Positions 1 through 9,035 of a stretch of DNA of 64,000 nt are shown piece by piece; position 1 is the stretch's first letter; each line of letters begins with the position of its first letter. This DNA is from Methanolinea sp. (GTDB lineage Archaea; Halobacteriota; Methanomicrobia; Methanomicrobiales; Methanospirillaceae): the NCBI GenBank assembly GCA_030055515.1, contig JASFYI010000003.1:164506-228505 (forward strand), given 5' to 3'. Both the position numbers and the translations under genes were made by a program. The notes below the pieces were generated by a model that was not told where the DNA came from, did not search any database, and worked only from the letters and a program-made list of their open reading frames with translations.

Positions 1-294
1 CGGGGTCCCCGGCTTGATCCCCCTGTGCGGTTCCCCCCTCGCCTGGTCATAGACGTACCCGCAGACAGAGCAGATGTACTTCGTCGGGACCCACTCCTCG
101 AAACCCCACTTCCCGATCTTCCCCTTCCCCTCCATCCCGCAGATGGGGCAGACGTACGTCTCGGGGAGATCTTCGAAGGGCGTTCCCGCCGGGATCCCGT
201 TGTGCGGCTCCCCGCGGAGGGGGGAGTAGATGTACCCGCAGATCCGGCACTTGTACCTCTTCACTCTCTTTTCCGGTTCCTTGCTCTTTGCCAT
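1..294 (-). CDS. Double-rubredoxin protein, C-terminal part outside window
   Basis: Small iron protein, likely an electron carrier in the cytoplasm. The 98 visible residues hold a complete rubredoxin domain with the metal-binding pairs C16/C19 and C49/C52, each followed by the typical CG turn, and the beginning of a second domain with C75/C78. The repeated segment RGEPHxGIxxGTP appears in both domains, so this is a tandem duplication. The reading frame runs off the left edge, so the last Cys pair and the stop are not seen. It starts at an ATG divergent from the F390 synthetase gene. In anaerobic archaea rubredoxins usually serve oxygen or peroxide detoxification; that role is inferred from the family only. 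Confidence 0.9.
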   Translation of the reverse strand, partial: MAKSKEPEKRVKRYKCRICGYIYSPLRGEPHNGIPAGTPFEDLPETYVCPICGMEGKGKIGKWGFEEWVPTKYICSVCGYVYDQARGEPHRGIKPGTP

Positions 295-477
295 GGTCTT
301 GCCACGTCCGTCGAATCCGACAACTACGAAAGTCCCCCTGCGAGATGTTAATAGTATTTCTCCCGGAATGCGGGTACACCGAGCCGCCCGGCCTCGTGCG
401 TGAACTCCGGTCCTCCCCGCGTGCAAGAACACGGGGACCGCGAGCCTCATGAGCCCCGGCGACCATACACACACTCC

Positions 478-1827
478 ATGGAGAAGGGCAGATTCTTCGA
501 CCCTGCCATCGAGACCATGTCCCGCGGGGACCTCGATGCCCTCATCGACGAGCGCGTCCGCTACACCGTCTCGTACGCGTGGGAACACTCGCCCTTCTAC
601 CGGAGGTGGTTCGAGGAGCACTCGGTCGCGCCCGGGGAGATCAGGGAGCACGAGGATCTCCTTGCCCTCCCCCTCGTCTCGGGGAAGACGATCCGCGAGA
701 ACCAGCCCCCCGCGACACCTGAATTCTCGTTCAGGAGCGTGCCGTGGGAGGAGATATTCACCGTGCACGAGACGAGCGGCACTTCGGGAACGCCGAAGAG
801 CTTCTTCCTCACGTGGGAGGACTGGATGCGGTACGCGACGAAGTACGCCCGCATCTTCGTCTCCCAGGGCTTCGGGAAGGGCGACCGGGTCGTGATATGC
901 ACGTCCTACGGGATGAACGTCGGTGCGAACACGATGACCCTCGCCGCCCGCGAGATCGGGATGACGATCATCCCGACCGGGAAGTGCTCGTTCCCGAGCC
1001 GCATCCTGAACGCGTACAGGCCCACGGGGATCGTGGGGAGTGTCTTCAAGCTCCTCAGGCTGGCCGAGAGGCTGAAGGGAGAGGGCATAGACCCGAGGGA
1101 GACATCGGTCGAGAGACTCGTGGTCGGCGGCGAGAGCTTCTCCGAGGAGGCACGGGAATACCTCTCGGGTGTCTGGGAGAGAGAGGTGTTCAACACCTAC
1201 GGGAGCACGGAAGGGACGATGTGCGGCGAGTGCGCCCTGCGGCAGGGACTCCACGTCCCGGAAGACCTCGTGCACCTCGACGTGTACGATCCCGCGCTCA
1301 GGGATTTCGTCCCGGACGGGGAGTGCGGCCGCGCGATCCTCACGACACTCCTCCCGCCGGGCGGCCGGTGCGGGACACTCCTGATCAACTACGACACGGA
1401 GGACACGACGGTCATCCAGAGCCGGGAGAAATGCCCCTGCGGGAGGACGCACACGAGGATCTTCACCCCCCAGCGGGAGGCCGAGACCGTCTGGATCTTC
1501 GGCACACCCGTCAACAAGGTGGACATCGAGCGCGGGGTGTTCCAGCCTGAAAACATGGAGTACCTCACGGGAGAATACGAGGCGTTCGTGTATCCCCGCG
1601 GCGACGATGGTGCCGTCGTCCGGGTCAGCATGGAATCGCGCGACCCGGCTTCTGTCCCCGCAGGTGACGTGTCGGAGAGGTTCCTCTCCACTTTCTTCCG
1701 TTCCAAGCCGGCACTCGCGCCGCTGTACGGCGACGAGCTCGAGATCCTCTTCTCGTTCCTCCCTCCCGGTTCGCTCGAACTCTACCGGGTGAAGGGCCGT
1801 CCCCGGCGGCTCGTCGACCGCCGGTGA
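478..1827 (+). CDS. Coenzyme F390 synthetase / PaaK-like adenylate-forming enzyme
   Basis: Predicted 449-residue adenylate-forming enzyme of the phenylacetate-CoA ligase type. The ATP-binding loop TSGTSGTPK lies at residues 99-107 and the second nucleotide motif YGSTEG at 241-246; a CPCGR motif follows near 315. In methanogens this architecture is typical of F390 synthetase, which adenylylates coenzyme F420 in response to oxygen or redox stress. An in-frame ATG at 400 would add 26 residues with no family character, so the ATG at 478 is preferred. The divergent rubredoxin neighbour fits an oxidative-stress setting. A true aryl-CoA ligase cannot be excluded, since substrate specificity is not readable from the sequence. 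Confidence 0.72.
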   Translation: MEKGRFFDPAIETMSRGDLDALIDERVRYTVSYAWEHSPFYRRWFEEHSVAPGEIREHEDLLALPLVSGKTIRENQPPATPEFSFRSVPWEEIFTVHETSGTSGTPKSFFLTWEDWMRYATKYARIFVSQGFGKGDRVVICTSYGMNVGANTMTLAAREIGMTIIPTGKCSFPSRILNAYRPTGIVGSVFKLLRLAERLKGEGIDPRETSVERLVVGGESFSEEAREYLSGVWEREVFNTYGSTEGTMCGECALRQGLHVPEDLVHLDVYDPALRDFVPDGECGRAILTTLLPPGGRCGTLLINYDTEDTTVIQSREKCPCGRTHTRIFTPQREAETVWIFGTPVNKVDIERGVFQPENMEYLTGEYEAFVYPRGDDGAVVRVSMESRDPASVPAGDVSERFLSTFFRSKPALAPLYGDELEILFSFLPPGSLELYRVKGRPRRLVDRR

Positions 1828-2082
1828 GCAAAGGGGGGGCGCGTGGCAGGCGCACCCTCCCGCGGCCGAACCGAACGTGAACAATTTTTAATATCAAAAG
1901 AACAAAAATCACTCAGCTCTCTGGATGGGTCTCCTGGTCTTTCTTTTGCCGGACACCCCCAAAATCTGGCATCAACCCCCCTATCAAGTCAGGGACCTCT
2001 CCAGGAGAGCCCGCACGATCCCGCGTGATTCCCCTCGTACCCTCTGGTTTAATACGCGGGAGGACAAACCATCTGGCGTCCG

Positions 2083-2670
2083 ATGGCAGATTTCTTCCCG
2101 TCACTGCTGTACGCGTTCTCTGCGCTCTTCGTGATCCTCGATCCCATCCTGAGCGTGCCGATCTTCGCGTCTATGACGCGGGGGCAGTCCCCCCTCGAGA
2201 TCAGCAGGCAGGCCATGATAGCCGTTGCCGTGGCCGGGTGCCTCCTCTACATCTTCCTCTTCTTCAATTTCTTCATCTTCGATGTCCTCGGGATCGACCT
2301 CCACAGCTTCCAGGTCGCGGGGGGAATCCTCCTCTTCATCCTCGGGATGCAGATGGCGCTCGGGATCGACATCGGCAAGCCGAAGGACAGGTCGCCCTCC
2401 GTCGCGGGCGTGATCATCGGGACACCCCTCCTCTGCGGGCCCGGCGCGATCACCACGGTGATCCTCCTCGTCAACCAGATGGGGATCCTCATCCCGGCAA
2501 TCGCCATCGCGCTCTCCCTCGGCGCGACGTGGGTCATCCTCCGTTTCTCGGGGGACATCCAGAAGCTCGTGGGCGACACCGTGATCGAGGTCATGGCCCG
2601 CGTCCTCGGGATGCTCGTCGCGGCGATCGCGGTCAGGATAATCGCGGCGGGGGTCGTCGGTCTCGCCTGA
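2083..2670 (+). CDS. MarC family integral membrane protein
   Basis: Polytopic membrane protein of 195 residues, the normal length of the MarC family. About six hydrophobic helices are visible, and the family hallmark region around residues 18-28 (VILDPILSVPIF) and the GTPLLCGPGAI segment at about 112-122 are clear. MarC proteins were once linked to multiple antibiotic resistance, but their substrate remains unknown. The gene stands alone; a TTTAATA element about 35 bases before the ATG may be its promoter. Confidence 0.88.
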   Translation: MADFFPSLLYAFSALFVILDPILSVPIFASMTRGQSPLEISRQAMIAVAVAGCLLYIFLFFNFFIFDVLGIDLHSFQVAGGILLFILGMQMALGIDIGKPKDRSPSVAGVIIGTPLLCGPGAITTVILLVNQMGILIPAIAIALSLGATWVILRFSGDIQKLVGDTVIEVMARVLGMLVAAIAVRIIAAGVVGLA

Positions 2671-2857
2671 TGTCAAAAACGCAAAAATACCCTTCTCCCG
2701 GGCATCTTCCTCCGGGACGGCCGCGAGAGGCGTTCCGGGAAAGTTTTCCAGGGGGATTCTCCGCGGGTCCCGGGGAATGGCACCGCGGCGCGTGCGGGAA
2801 AAATGGCCTGTGTCCTCCCCGCGGCGGGGAGGGCGTAATTTCAAGAACCGGTTTGCT

Positions 2858-3283
2858 CTAGAAACGGAAAACCACGTTGTAGTTCATCGATTTCGCACCG
2901 AAGAACTCCTTGCAGAACTTCGCGGTCTTCTCGGGCGGGTATTCCTTGCAGCTGAAGATATCGAGGTACGCGGAGTTCGACTCGTTCGCGAAGTGGCCCG
3001 AGACGAGGCTCGTCTCGATGAGCTGGGTCATCGAGTATCCCGCGACCCTCTCGTTCGGACCGAAGTGGACGATGGTGGGATCCCCGAACCTCTTCATCTC
3101 GATGAGATCGCAGAGCCTGACGATGAACTCGCGGATCTTCTCCGGGTCCCTGATGGTCTCCGGGTTGCATCCCTTCAGGTCCACCATGGTGCACAAACCC
3201 CACGCGTTTTCCTTCCTGAACGTCTTCATCACTTCTTCGTCCTTCATGTTCCGGACGGTCATTTCACGCTTCATTTCGAGCAT
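2858..3283 (-). CDS. S-adenosylmethionine decarboxylase (SpeD)-like proenzyme
   Basis: A 141-residue relative of the self-cleaving, pyruvoyl-dependent AdoMet decarboxylases. By hand alignment with SpeD the triad needed for cleavage and catalysis is kept: S92 (pyruvoyl precursor), H97 and C112 (in the motif DIFSC). The residue before the cleavage site, normally Glu, is Thr91, and the His after Ser is Leu. The N-terminal 25 residues are extra compared with classical SpeD. The ATG at 3283 has a good GGTGGGAG ribosome site 8 bases upstream; an ATG at 3301 is possible. No polyamine genes are adjacent, so the decarboxylase substrate is open: AdoMet, or another amino acid derivative as in neofunctionalised SpeD homologues. 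Confidence 0.7.
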   Translation of the reverse strand: MLEMKREMTVRNMKDEEVMKTFRKENAWGLCTMVDLKGCNPETIRDPEKIREFIVRLCDLIEMKRFGDPTIVHFGPNERVAGYSMTQLIETSLVSGHFANESNSAYLDIFSCKEYPPEKTAKFCKEFFGAKSMNYNVVFRF

Positions 3284-3588
3284 GTTGACTTCTCCCACCA
3301 TAGTTCACTTCTCGGAACTATTTCTCAGAGGTCAGCCAGCCGAAATTTAAACCTTTCCCAATTACCCCGTGGGAAATCACCTCCCTTTTCTGCATTGGAG
3401 TGACAATAGGCGGTTTTTGGAGAAATTACGCCATTTTAGACAAATTCTAAAATCGGCACGTAAAAGCGCGGATTCGAAACGCGCACCGAGGCAATTGCGA
3501 TTCCAAACGGGGCCCTTCCCGGGCGAATCTGGAGATCCCCCTTCCCGCGATCCCGTTTTATAGGGTTTAATTTCGCATTTTGTGCTAT
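3284..3588. other. AT-rich intergenic region
   Basis: This stretch separates the SpeD-like gene from the distal end of the long minus-strand ribosomal block. It contains the SpeD-like promoter on one side. On the other side T-rich stretches (around 3555-3590) follow the DUF2156 stop and could end transcription of the block. No open frame with recognisable protein character and no tRNA-like structure is seen in it. Confidence 0.6.
3343..3351 (-). promoter_or_regulatory. Archaeal TATA box of the SpeD-like gene
   Basis: On the minus strand the run GGTTTAAATTT forms a box A element about 60 bases before the chosen ATG at 3283, which predicts a leader of roughly 35 bases. Confidence 0.5.
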
Positions 3589-4539
3589 TTAATCCCGCGC
3601 AGTGAACCCGGGGGTGCCCGGTTCGCGCTTCCCGAGGATCTCGGCGAGCTCCTCCTTTGCCACCGAGAAGACCTCGACCATGTGGTGGGGATGGTACCGC
3701 GTCTTTGCCTCCCTGATCCCCGGCACACCCATGTCGCTCTCGCGGTTGATGTACGTGTACCTGCCCTCGAGGAACCGCGCCGTCTCGACGTTGATGGCCT
3801 TGTAAATCCCCTCGCAATCGGGAAGGCCCTTCTCGAAGTGGACGACCGCGGTCTCCCGGTCGAGCTCTTCGAAGATCGAGATTGCCCCGATCCTGTCCTC
3901 CACCCTTATCGCGAGGCCCGACAGACCGAGCTTCCGGAAGTGGTCCATGGCAAAGAAGATTGCCTCCTTCTCGAAGGAGAGGTAGGGGTGCTCGTCGCAC
4001 TGCCTCCACTCGCACCATTCCTCGAGGAACGCCCTGACATCCCCGATATTCTCGGGGGTTATCTCTTCCACGCTGTGGCGGCACCTCTCCACGAACCTCC
4101 TGTACTGCCTGCGGATGGTGAGGTACTTCCCCCCGGGGAGCCGGGCGAGGTCGCGGGCGAGGTACACGTACTCCCAGTAGTCCCGGTCGGGCTGGAGCGC
4201 GATCCCCGGGAAGAGTGCCTCAATCCATTCCCTCGTCGGCCTGTCCACGAGGACGAGGGGGCGTGGCCCCCCCTCCCTCACCGCGATGTCGCACACGTCG
4301 AGGAGGGCTTCCGTGTCCCTCGGGCCGATCGGCGGGCGGAACGTGGTAACCCCCTGGACGGTGCTGCTGACGACGAGGCATCCCCTGTGCACGGCGTACT
4401 TGTAGTGGGCGTAGTTGCTCCAGCAGACCATGTTCGCAAAGAGGTTGTCGCTGTGCCCCGGCGGGTAGTGCGCGTAGTGGCGGGAGAACACCTCCCTGTC
4501 CTCAAGCGTCACCGGGCGGAAACACGAGGATGTCAGCAC
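3589..4539 (-). CDS. DUF2156 (GNAT-fold) protein
   Basis: Protein of 316 residues matching the DUF2156 family, which shares the double acyltransferase fold of the C-terminal domain of phosphatidylglycerol lysyltransferases and Fem-like enzymes. Landmarks are the N-terminal FANMVCWSNYAHYKYA region and the C-terminal YTYINRESDMGVPGIREAK segment, which is the most conserved part of the family. The start is a GTG that overlaps the end of the upstream GNAT gene by seven bases; there is no nearer ATG. The acyl donor and acceptor are unknown. It is the last gene of the minus-strand block that begins with rpl3. Confidence 0.8.
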   Translation of the reverse strand: MLTSSCFRPVTLEDREVFSRHYAHYPPGHSDNLFANMVCWSNYAHYKYAVHRGCLVVSSTVQGVTTFRPPIGPRDTEALLDVCDIAVREGGPRPLVLVDRPTREWIEALFPGIALQPDRDYWEYVYLARDLARLPGGKYLTIRRQYRRFVERCRHSVEEITPENIGDVRAFLEEWCEWRQCDEHPYLSFEKEAIFFAMDHFRKLGLSGLAIRVEDRIGAISIFEELDRETAVVHFEKGLPDCEGIYKAINVETARFLEGRYTYINRESDMGVPGIREAKTRYHPHHMVEVFSVAKEELAEILGKREPGTPGFTARD

Positions 4540-4976
4540 GGGCTCCCCCCGCCGTGGTACCTCATCGGGACGTGATCGTCCATCGGGAGAAAACCGCACC
4601 GCGTGTAGAACCCGGTGGTCCCTGGCGCGGCGACGAGGCCGATCCACGTGATCCCGCGGGAGAGGCAGAAAGAGACGAGTTTCTCGACGATCATGCGCCC
4701 GACTCCCCTCCCCCGGAATTCCGGCAGGACGAGGAGGTCCTGGATGTACGCGTCCGAGACGCCGTCGGAGATCGCCCTCCCCATCCCCGCGGTCTCGCCG
4801 GTCGGGACGTGGACGGCGACTGCAAATGCGAAGCTCGAGCCAACGATGCGGGAGAGGACGGAAGGGTCGCCCTCCCCGCTCCACCACGATCCCGCGCGGT
4901 AAAGCCGCACGAGGTCGTCCAGGTCCCACTCCTTCACGAGGAGGACGTCAAACCCGCCGCGACCTGCTGGTTCCAT
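4533..4976 (-). CDS. GNAT family N-acetyltransferase
   Basis: Predicted 147-residue acetyltransferase. The acetyl-CoA pyrophosphate-binding loop RGRGVGR sits at residues 88-94 behind the beta-strand YIQDLLVLPEF, and the terminal FYTRCGFLP motif is typical of GNAT enzymes. The ATG at 4976 gives the usual family length; the open frame extends further upstream without family features. It is translationally coupled to the DUF2156 gene downstream by a seven-base overlap. The acceptor may be a small amine or a protein N-terminus or lysine; nothing in the sequence decides this. Confidence 0.85.
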   Translation of the reverse strand: MEPAGRGGFDVLLVKEWDLDDLVRLYRAGSWWSGEGDPSVLSRIVGSSFAFAVAVHVPTGETAGMGRAISDGVSDAYIQDLLVLPEFRGRGVGRMIVEKLVSFCLSRGITWIGLVAAPGTTGFYTRCGFLPMDDHVPMRYHGGGSPC

Positions 4977-5001
4977 CGGGCATTCCCGTTCGCGCGCGCC
5001 G

Positions 5002-5850
5002 TCACGCGTACTCGCTCTCCCATCCGGATCCGACTGCCCCCACCTCGAACGCGGCCGCGAGCCGGCAAATGGCAGCCTCGCCCGTGCAGTGGCACGGGTG
5101 CATGCGGGAGACACCCAGTTCGCGGAGGGTGTCCACGGTCCTCTCCAGCCTTTCCGGGGAGGCGCCGGCGAGGTGGAACCCCCCGACGATGTCGGCCACC
5201 TTTTCTCCCCCGCACACCTCGCGGGCCCGGGCCACGGTATTGCATATCCCGGAGTGCGCGCACCCGGTCACGATCACGAGGCCCTCCCTCCCCTTGTACG
5301 CGAGCGCGCTGTCGTCGAGGAGGGGGTCGGGCACAAGCCCGCCGCCCGCGACTCTCTTCACCCTCTTTTTCTGCTCTCCCGGGTCCTCGAACAGGTAACG
5401 CCTCGGTATCTCGCCGAGGAAGTACAGGCCGGGGAAGAGCCGGACCGGCTCCCTCGAGAGGTGGATCTCGAAGTGCTCGGCGCACTTTTCGAGGGCGACG
5501 AGGGATCCCGTCTCCGGGAGATCGCCCGTCTTCTTCGTCTGGAACGCGTCGGGGTGGGCCACGAGTGTCGGGCGGGCGACCTGCCTCTCCTCCATCCGGG
5601 CCTCGGTCATCGCCATGATGTAGGAGAAAAGTCCCCACGTGTGGTCGAGGTGGCCGTGGGAGAGGACGACGTACCCCGCGCCGAGGATGTCTTCCCCCAT
5701 GCGCCGGGCATTCTCCACGGCGGCACCCGAGTAGCCAAGGTCAAAGAGGACCCTGCCGTCTCCCGTCTCGACGAGCGCGGAGAAACCGGGTTCCGCGAGG
5801 AGGTAGCGGTCGGTGAGGGCAGCATTGTCCACGAGGATCCGGATGCGCAT
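5002..5850 (-). CDS. MBL-fold metallo-hydrolase, dihydropterin/RFA-P synthase-like
   Basis: A 282-residue metallo-beta-lactamase-fold enzyme of the group annotated as 7,8-dihydropterin-6-yl-methyl-4-(beta-D-ribofuranosyl)aminobenzene 5'-phosphate synthase-like (COG1237). The metal motif HGHLDH is at residues 65-70, and the later TGCAHSGICN and GGFHLAG segments supply further ligands typical of this subgroup. Some members have been tied to methanopterin biosynthesis, so a cofactor role would suit this methanogen, but that is inference. The ATG at 5850 has a GAGGG ribosome site; a GTG one codon earlier is also possible. It follows cmk with a nine-base gap. Confidence 0.75.
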   Translation of the reverse strand: MRIRILVDNAALTDRYLLAEPGFSALVETGDGRVLFDLGYSGAAVENARRMGEDILGAGYVVLSHGHLDHTWGLFSYIMAMTEARMEERQVARPTLVAHPDAFQTKKTGDLPETGSLVALEKCAEHFEIHLSREPVRLFPGLYFLGEIPRRYLFEDPGEQKKRVKRVAGGGLVPDPLLDDSALAYKGREGLVIVTGCAHSGICNTVARAREVCGGEKVADIVGGFHLAGASPERLERTVDTLRELGVSRMHPCHCTGEAAICRLAAAFEVGAVGSGWESEYA

Positions 5851-5859
5851 CACGGTCCC

Positions 5860-6408
5860 TCACCGTGATTCCTTCCCCTTCCCGCTCACGATCCGGATCG
5901 CGAGCGCGACGATCCCGGAGAGTTCCTCCACCGAGAATCTCTCCGAGTTGAGGACGAGGTCGTAGGGGGAGAGGTCCCCGATGTCGATCTGGTAGTACTC
6001 CCTGTACCGCCTCGCCTCGCAGGCCTCCCTCTCCCGCGTCAGGGCAAGCGCCGTCTCCCTGTCCCGGATCGTGTCGCGCGCGAGGATGCGGTCTACCCTG
6101 CACGCGAGGGGAGCCTGCAGCCAGACCCTCAAATCGGCGTTCCGGACGAACCACCCCGAGAGCCTCCCCTCGACGATGATGTCGTCTTCCCTCTCCGCGA
6201 TCTCGCGTTGCCTCTCGTCGATCTCGCGGTCGATCTTCGGATCGCTCTCGGCGATCCTCCCGAACTCGTGGAGGTTGAGACCGCGTTCCCGCGCCATCTG
6301 CCGGAAGACTTCCCCGGCAGACACCATGCGGAACCCGAGGGACTCGGCGAGGTGGCGGGCAAGGGATGTCGTCCCGCTCCCGGGCAGCCCGCTCACCGTG
6401 ATCCTCAT
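5860..6408 (-). CDS. cmk: Cytidylate kinase, archaeal type
   Basis: CMP/dCMP kinase of 182 residues that phosphorylates CMP with ATP. The P-loop GLPGSGTTS is at residues 7-15, followed by the typical VSAGEVFRQMA NMP-binding segment and the IVEGRLSGW motif near 80. Length matches archaeal Cmk. Its ATG overlaps the stop of the DUF106 gene by one base. Placement after secY, adkA and the DUF106 gene is the standard archaeal order. Confidence 0.95.
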   Translation of the reverse strand: MRITVSGLPGSGTTSLARHLAESLGFRMVSAGEVFRQMARERGLNLHEFGRIAESDPKIDREIDERQREIAEREDDIIVEGRLSGWFVRNADLRVWLQAPLACRVDRILARDTIRDRETALALTREREACEARRYREYYQIDIGDLSPYDLVLNSERFSVEELSGIVALAIRIVSGKGKESR

Positions 6409-7001
6409 CAGATGCCCCCGATGTTGAGCGATTTCCGGATGACCTGGCTTATCGTGAGGGAACAGATCATGTACCAGAGGATCCAGGCCGGGACGGGTCC
6501 GAGGACCGGCGCGGAGAGCGCGTGTTCGCCGAAGAATGGCATGGTGATCGGTGCATCGGGTGCCATCCCGAGCCGGAAGAGGAGCCAGAAGAAGATGGGG
6601 ACTGTGATGATGAGGATGTACGCCATCGGCGTGAACTGCTGCTGGGAGAGTTCGAGCTGCTCCTTCATCACGCGGTCCCTCTTCGCGTCGAGTTTCTTTA
6701 TCCTCTTTTCGTCCCCGGAGAGCTGGGCTTCCCGGTACTCCTTCTGGAAGGCCTTCAGCTTTTCCTGGACCTCGGTCAACCTCTCGTAGTCGATCGTGTA
6801 CTTCTGGATGAGGGACGAGTAGATCGCGGTGATCGCCGCGAGGATGATGATGAGGACGAAGAACGGGACCATCTCCGCGAGCGGGCCGAAAACGCTATCA
6901 AGGCCCCTCCCGACGCCCTCGCGGACCGGCTCGATACTGTAGGAGAGTATCATCGCCATCGCGACGAAGAGGGCGGCGAATCCCCCGAACCTCTTTGCCA
7001 T
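6408..7001 (-). CDS. DUF106 / EMC3-TMCO1-type membrane insertase (YidC-like)
   Basis: A 197-residue membrane protein of the archaeal DUF106 family, related to EMC3, TMCO1 and YidC of the Oxa1 superfamily. It shows an N-terminal helix (about 8-22), a second near 45-62, a long charged coiled-coil segment (about 70-120) facing the cytoplasm, then a membrane segment at 127-146 and a C-terminal one at 165-185. This layout fits a membrane protein insertase. Position in the operon next to secY supports a role in protein insertion. Function is known from family work, not shown here. Confidence 0.9.
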   Translation of the reverse strand: MAKRFGGFAALFVAMAMILSYSIEPVREGVGRGLDSVFGPLAEMVPFFVLIIILAAITAIYSSLIQKYTIDYERLTEVQEKLKAFQKEYREAQLSGDEKRIKKLDAKRDRVMKEQLELSQQQFTPMAYILIITVPIFFWLLFRLGMAPDAPITMPFFGEHALSAPVLGPVPAWILWYMICSLTISQVIRKSLNIGGI

Positions 7002-7008
7002 CTGTCCC

Positions 7009-7581
7009 TCACCGGAGAACGTCTGCCATCTCGCGCACCGCGTGCTCGAGGAGGTGATCGGCGTTCGTGATGTACTTGATGGTGCACCCGGTGAGCATGG
7101 AGTACGCAGCGGCGATCGCCCTGTTGAACTGCTGGTGGTCCGCGATTGCCCCTGCCCCCTCCATGTCCCGCGTCCGCGTCTCGTCCGAGAGCCTCCGCAT
7201 CAGGATCTGGTCGGGATCGGTCTCCACGAGGACGATCGTGTCGGGCATCAGCTCCCGGAGAACCCACTCGGGGAGCCCCGCGAGGAACCCGCGGGGGGTC
7301 TTGACCGAGGCGTGGGTATCGATCAGGATGTTCCCCTCCTCGCGTGCCATCGCCCGCGCCGCTAACTGCTGGAGCCTCTTCTGGATGTCCCCCGGGAGCT
7401 TGCGCATCTCGTCCCTGTCCCTGACGAGTCCCTGCGAGACTGCCATCTCGAACATGTACGTCCCGAAATTGAGGGACCTGTAGGAGATCCCTTCCCTCGC
7501 GAGGAGATCGAGGGCCCCCGTGATCACGGTCGTCTTGCCGACGCCCGGGACCCCAGTCACTATCACTCTCCTCCCTGCCAT
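7009..7581 (-). CDS. adkA: Adenylate kinase, archaeal type
   Basis: Archaeal AdkA of 190 residues, which interconverts ATP, AMP and ADP. The P-loop GVPGVGKTT is at residues 10-18, and the segment LIDTHASVKTPRGFLAGLP in the middle is diagnostic of the archaeal enzyme. The ATG at 7581 has a GGAG site five bases upstream; a GTG two codons earlier overlaps the secY stop as GTGA and is the alternative start. Coupled to secY as in most euryarchaea. Confidence 0.95.
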   Translation of the reverse strand: MAGRRVIVTGVPGVGKTTVITGALDLLAREGISYRSLNFGTYMFEMAVSQGLVRDRDEMRKLPGDIQKRLQQLAARAMAREEGNILIDTHASVKTPRGFLAGLPEWVLRELMPDTIVLVETDPDQILMRRLSDETRTRDMEGAGAIADHQQFNRAIAAAYSMLTGCTIKYITNADHLLEHAVREMADVLR

Positions 7582-7583
7582 TC

Positions 7584-9017
7584 TCACTCCTTCCCGAAGA
7601 ACGTCCTCATGAACGGGTACATCTCCATGATCTGCTGGCTCGCGATCTCCTCGTACAGCCTGTAGGTGATCGAGACGGTCAGCAGGAGTCCCGTGCCGCT
7701 CACGGCCCCTATCACGCCGAAGAGGTTCGCGAACACCGAGAGGACCCCGATGAAGACCCCGCCGATCACGGTCACCCTCGGGATGTAGCGGTCGAGGTAC
7801 TTCTCGAGGACCTGCGGGTTCCGCCTGTATCCCGGGATGGACATCCCGGACAACTGGATCTGGCGGGCGACGTCCTTAGAGTCCATGCCCGCCGTCTTTA
7901 TCCAGAACAGGGCGAATACCGCGCCTCCCACCACCACGACGACGATATCGATCCCCATGCGGAGGAGGACCTCCCACGGGGGGTGGCCGAGATCGTAAAT
8001 CCACCACATCCAGTCGTCGGGCCCGTTGATGGGGGCGAGGTAGTACATCACCCCGCTCACGGGCGTCGCGCCCTGGAACCTGCCGAGGACCGTGATGCCC
8101 ACGTTGTTCAGGAAGAGGCCGATCATCTGGATGTTGGCCTGGAGGACCCTCACGAGGATCATCGGGAGAACGCTCGCGTAGATGAGCTTGACGGGGAACC
8201 GCGCGCGTGCACCCCTCACCTGCGCGTGGGCGAGGGGGATCTCGATGCGCGTCGATTCCACGTACACGATGACGAGGAAGATGCCGACGGTCGTGACCAG
8301 CGCGATGATGTCCTTGCCCATGTACTGGAGGAAATTCGCGCCGTCCAGCACGACCGCGACGATCCGCGGGAAGAACCCGACGGGGTACTGGTCGTTTACC
8401 GGTGCCCAGTTGATGAAACCGTTGATGATCGCCTGCGAGATCCCCGCGATGATGAAGAGGCCGACCCCTGACCCGATGCCCCACTTCGTGACGACCTCGT
8501 CCATGAAGACGATCAGGAGACCCCCGATGCAGATCTGGACGAAGATGATGAACGAGACGAGGAACAGGTTCCCCCCGAAGAACATCTCCGCGATGCGGGG
8601 GTCCGGGAGGAGGAACCCGCCGACGAGGTTCGGGGCCGCCTCTACCACGATCATGACGAAGATGAGGAGTTTCTGCAGGCCCATGTACTGGATCTGCCCT
8701 TTCAGTTCGCTCGTGTCGATCTGGATGAGGTCTGCTCCCTTCAGCAGCTGGAGGACGATGGAGGCGGTGACGATGGGGCCTATACCCAGCTGCACGAGCG
8801 AACCGCTCGCGCCCGCGAGGAGTGCGCGCCAGTAGAAGAAGATGTCCTGGGAATTCGGGTCCAGCCCGAAGAGGGGGATATTCGTGAGGACGAAATAGAG
8901 GACGAGGATCCCCGCCGTCCACGCGAGCTTGTGCTTGAAGTGAACGTGCCCCTCGGGACCCTTCACCGTCGGCATCGCTGCGAGCAGCGGTTCCATTCGG
9001 TCGAGAAGTTCTCCCAT
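7584..9017 (-). CDS. secY: Preprotein translocase subunit SecY
   Basis: Central channel of the Sec translocon, 477 residues with ten predicted transmembrane helices. Recognisable are the plug-region segment with GIGPIVTASIVLQLL near 90 and the cytoplasmic loop PGYRRNPQVLEKYLDRYIPRV at about 385-405, which contains conserved arginines for ribosome and SRP-receptor contact. The ATG at 9017 is preceded by GGTG at six bases; two GTG codons upstream (9029, 9026) are less well placed. It lies eighteen bases after rpl15. Confidence 0.96.
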   Translation of the reverse strand: MGELLDRMEPLLAAMPTVKGPEGHVHFKHKLAWTAGILVLYFVLTNIPLFGLDPNSQDIFFYWRALLAGASGSLVQLGIGPIVTASIVLQLLKGADLIQIDTSELKGQIQYMGLQKLLIFVMIVVEAAPNLVGGFLLPDPRIAEMFFGGNLFLVSFIIFVQICIGGLLIVFMDEVVTKWGIGSGVGLFIIAGISQAIINGFINWAPVNDQYPVGFFPRIVAVVLDGANFLQYMGKDIIALVTTVGIFLVIVYVESTRIEIPLAHAQVRGARARFPVKLIYASVLPMILVRVLQANIQMIGLFLNNVGITVLGRFQGATPVSGVMYYLAPINGPDDWMWWIYDLGHPPWEVLLRMGIDIVVVVVGGAVFALFWIKTAGMDSKDVARQIQLSGMSIPGYRRNPQVLEKYLDRYIPRVTVIGGVFIGVLSVFANLFGVIGAVSGTGLLLTVSITYRLYEEIASQQIMEMYPFMRTFFGKE

Positions 9018-9035
9018 TTTTTTCACCACGGGGGT

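Noticed and set aside
25..351. Plus-strand open frame over the left edge
   Set aside because: It is antisense to the double rubredoxin, whose Cys pairs are unmistakable.
2858..3283. Idea that the SpeD-like protein has lost its pyruvoyl serine
   Set aside because: Careful alignment from the DIFSC motif backwards places Ser92 in the cleavage position; only the preceding Glu is changed.
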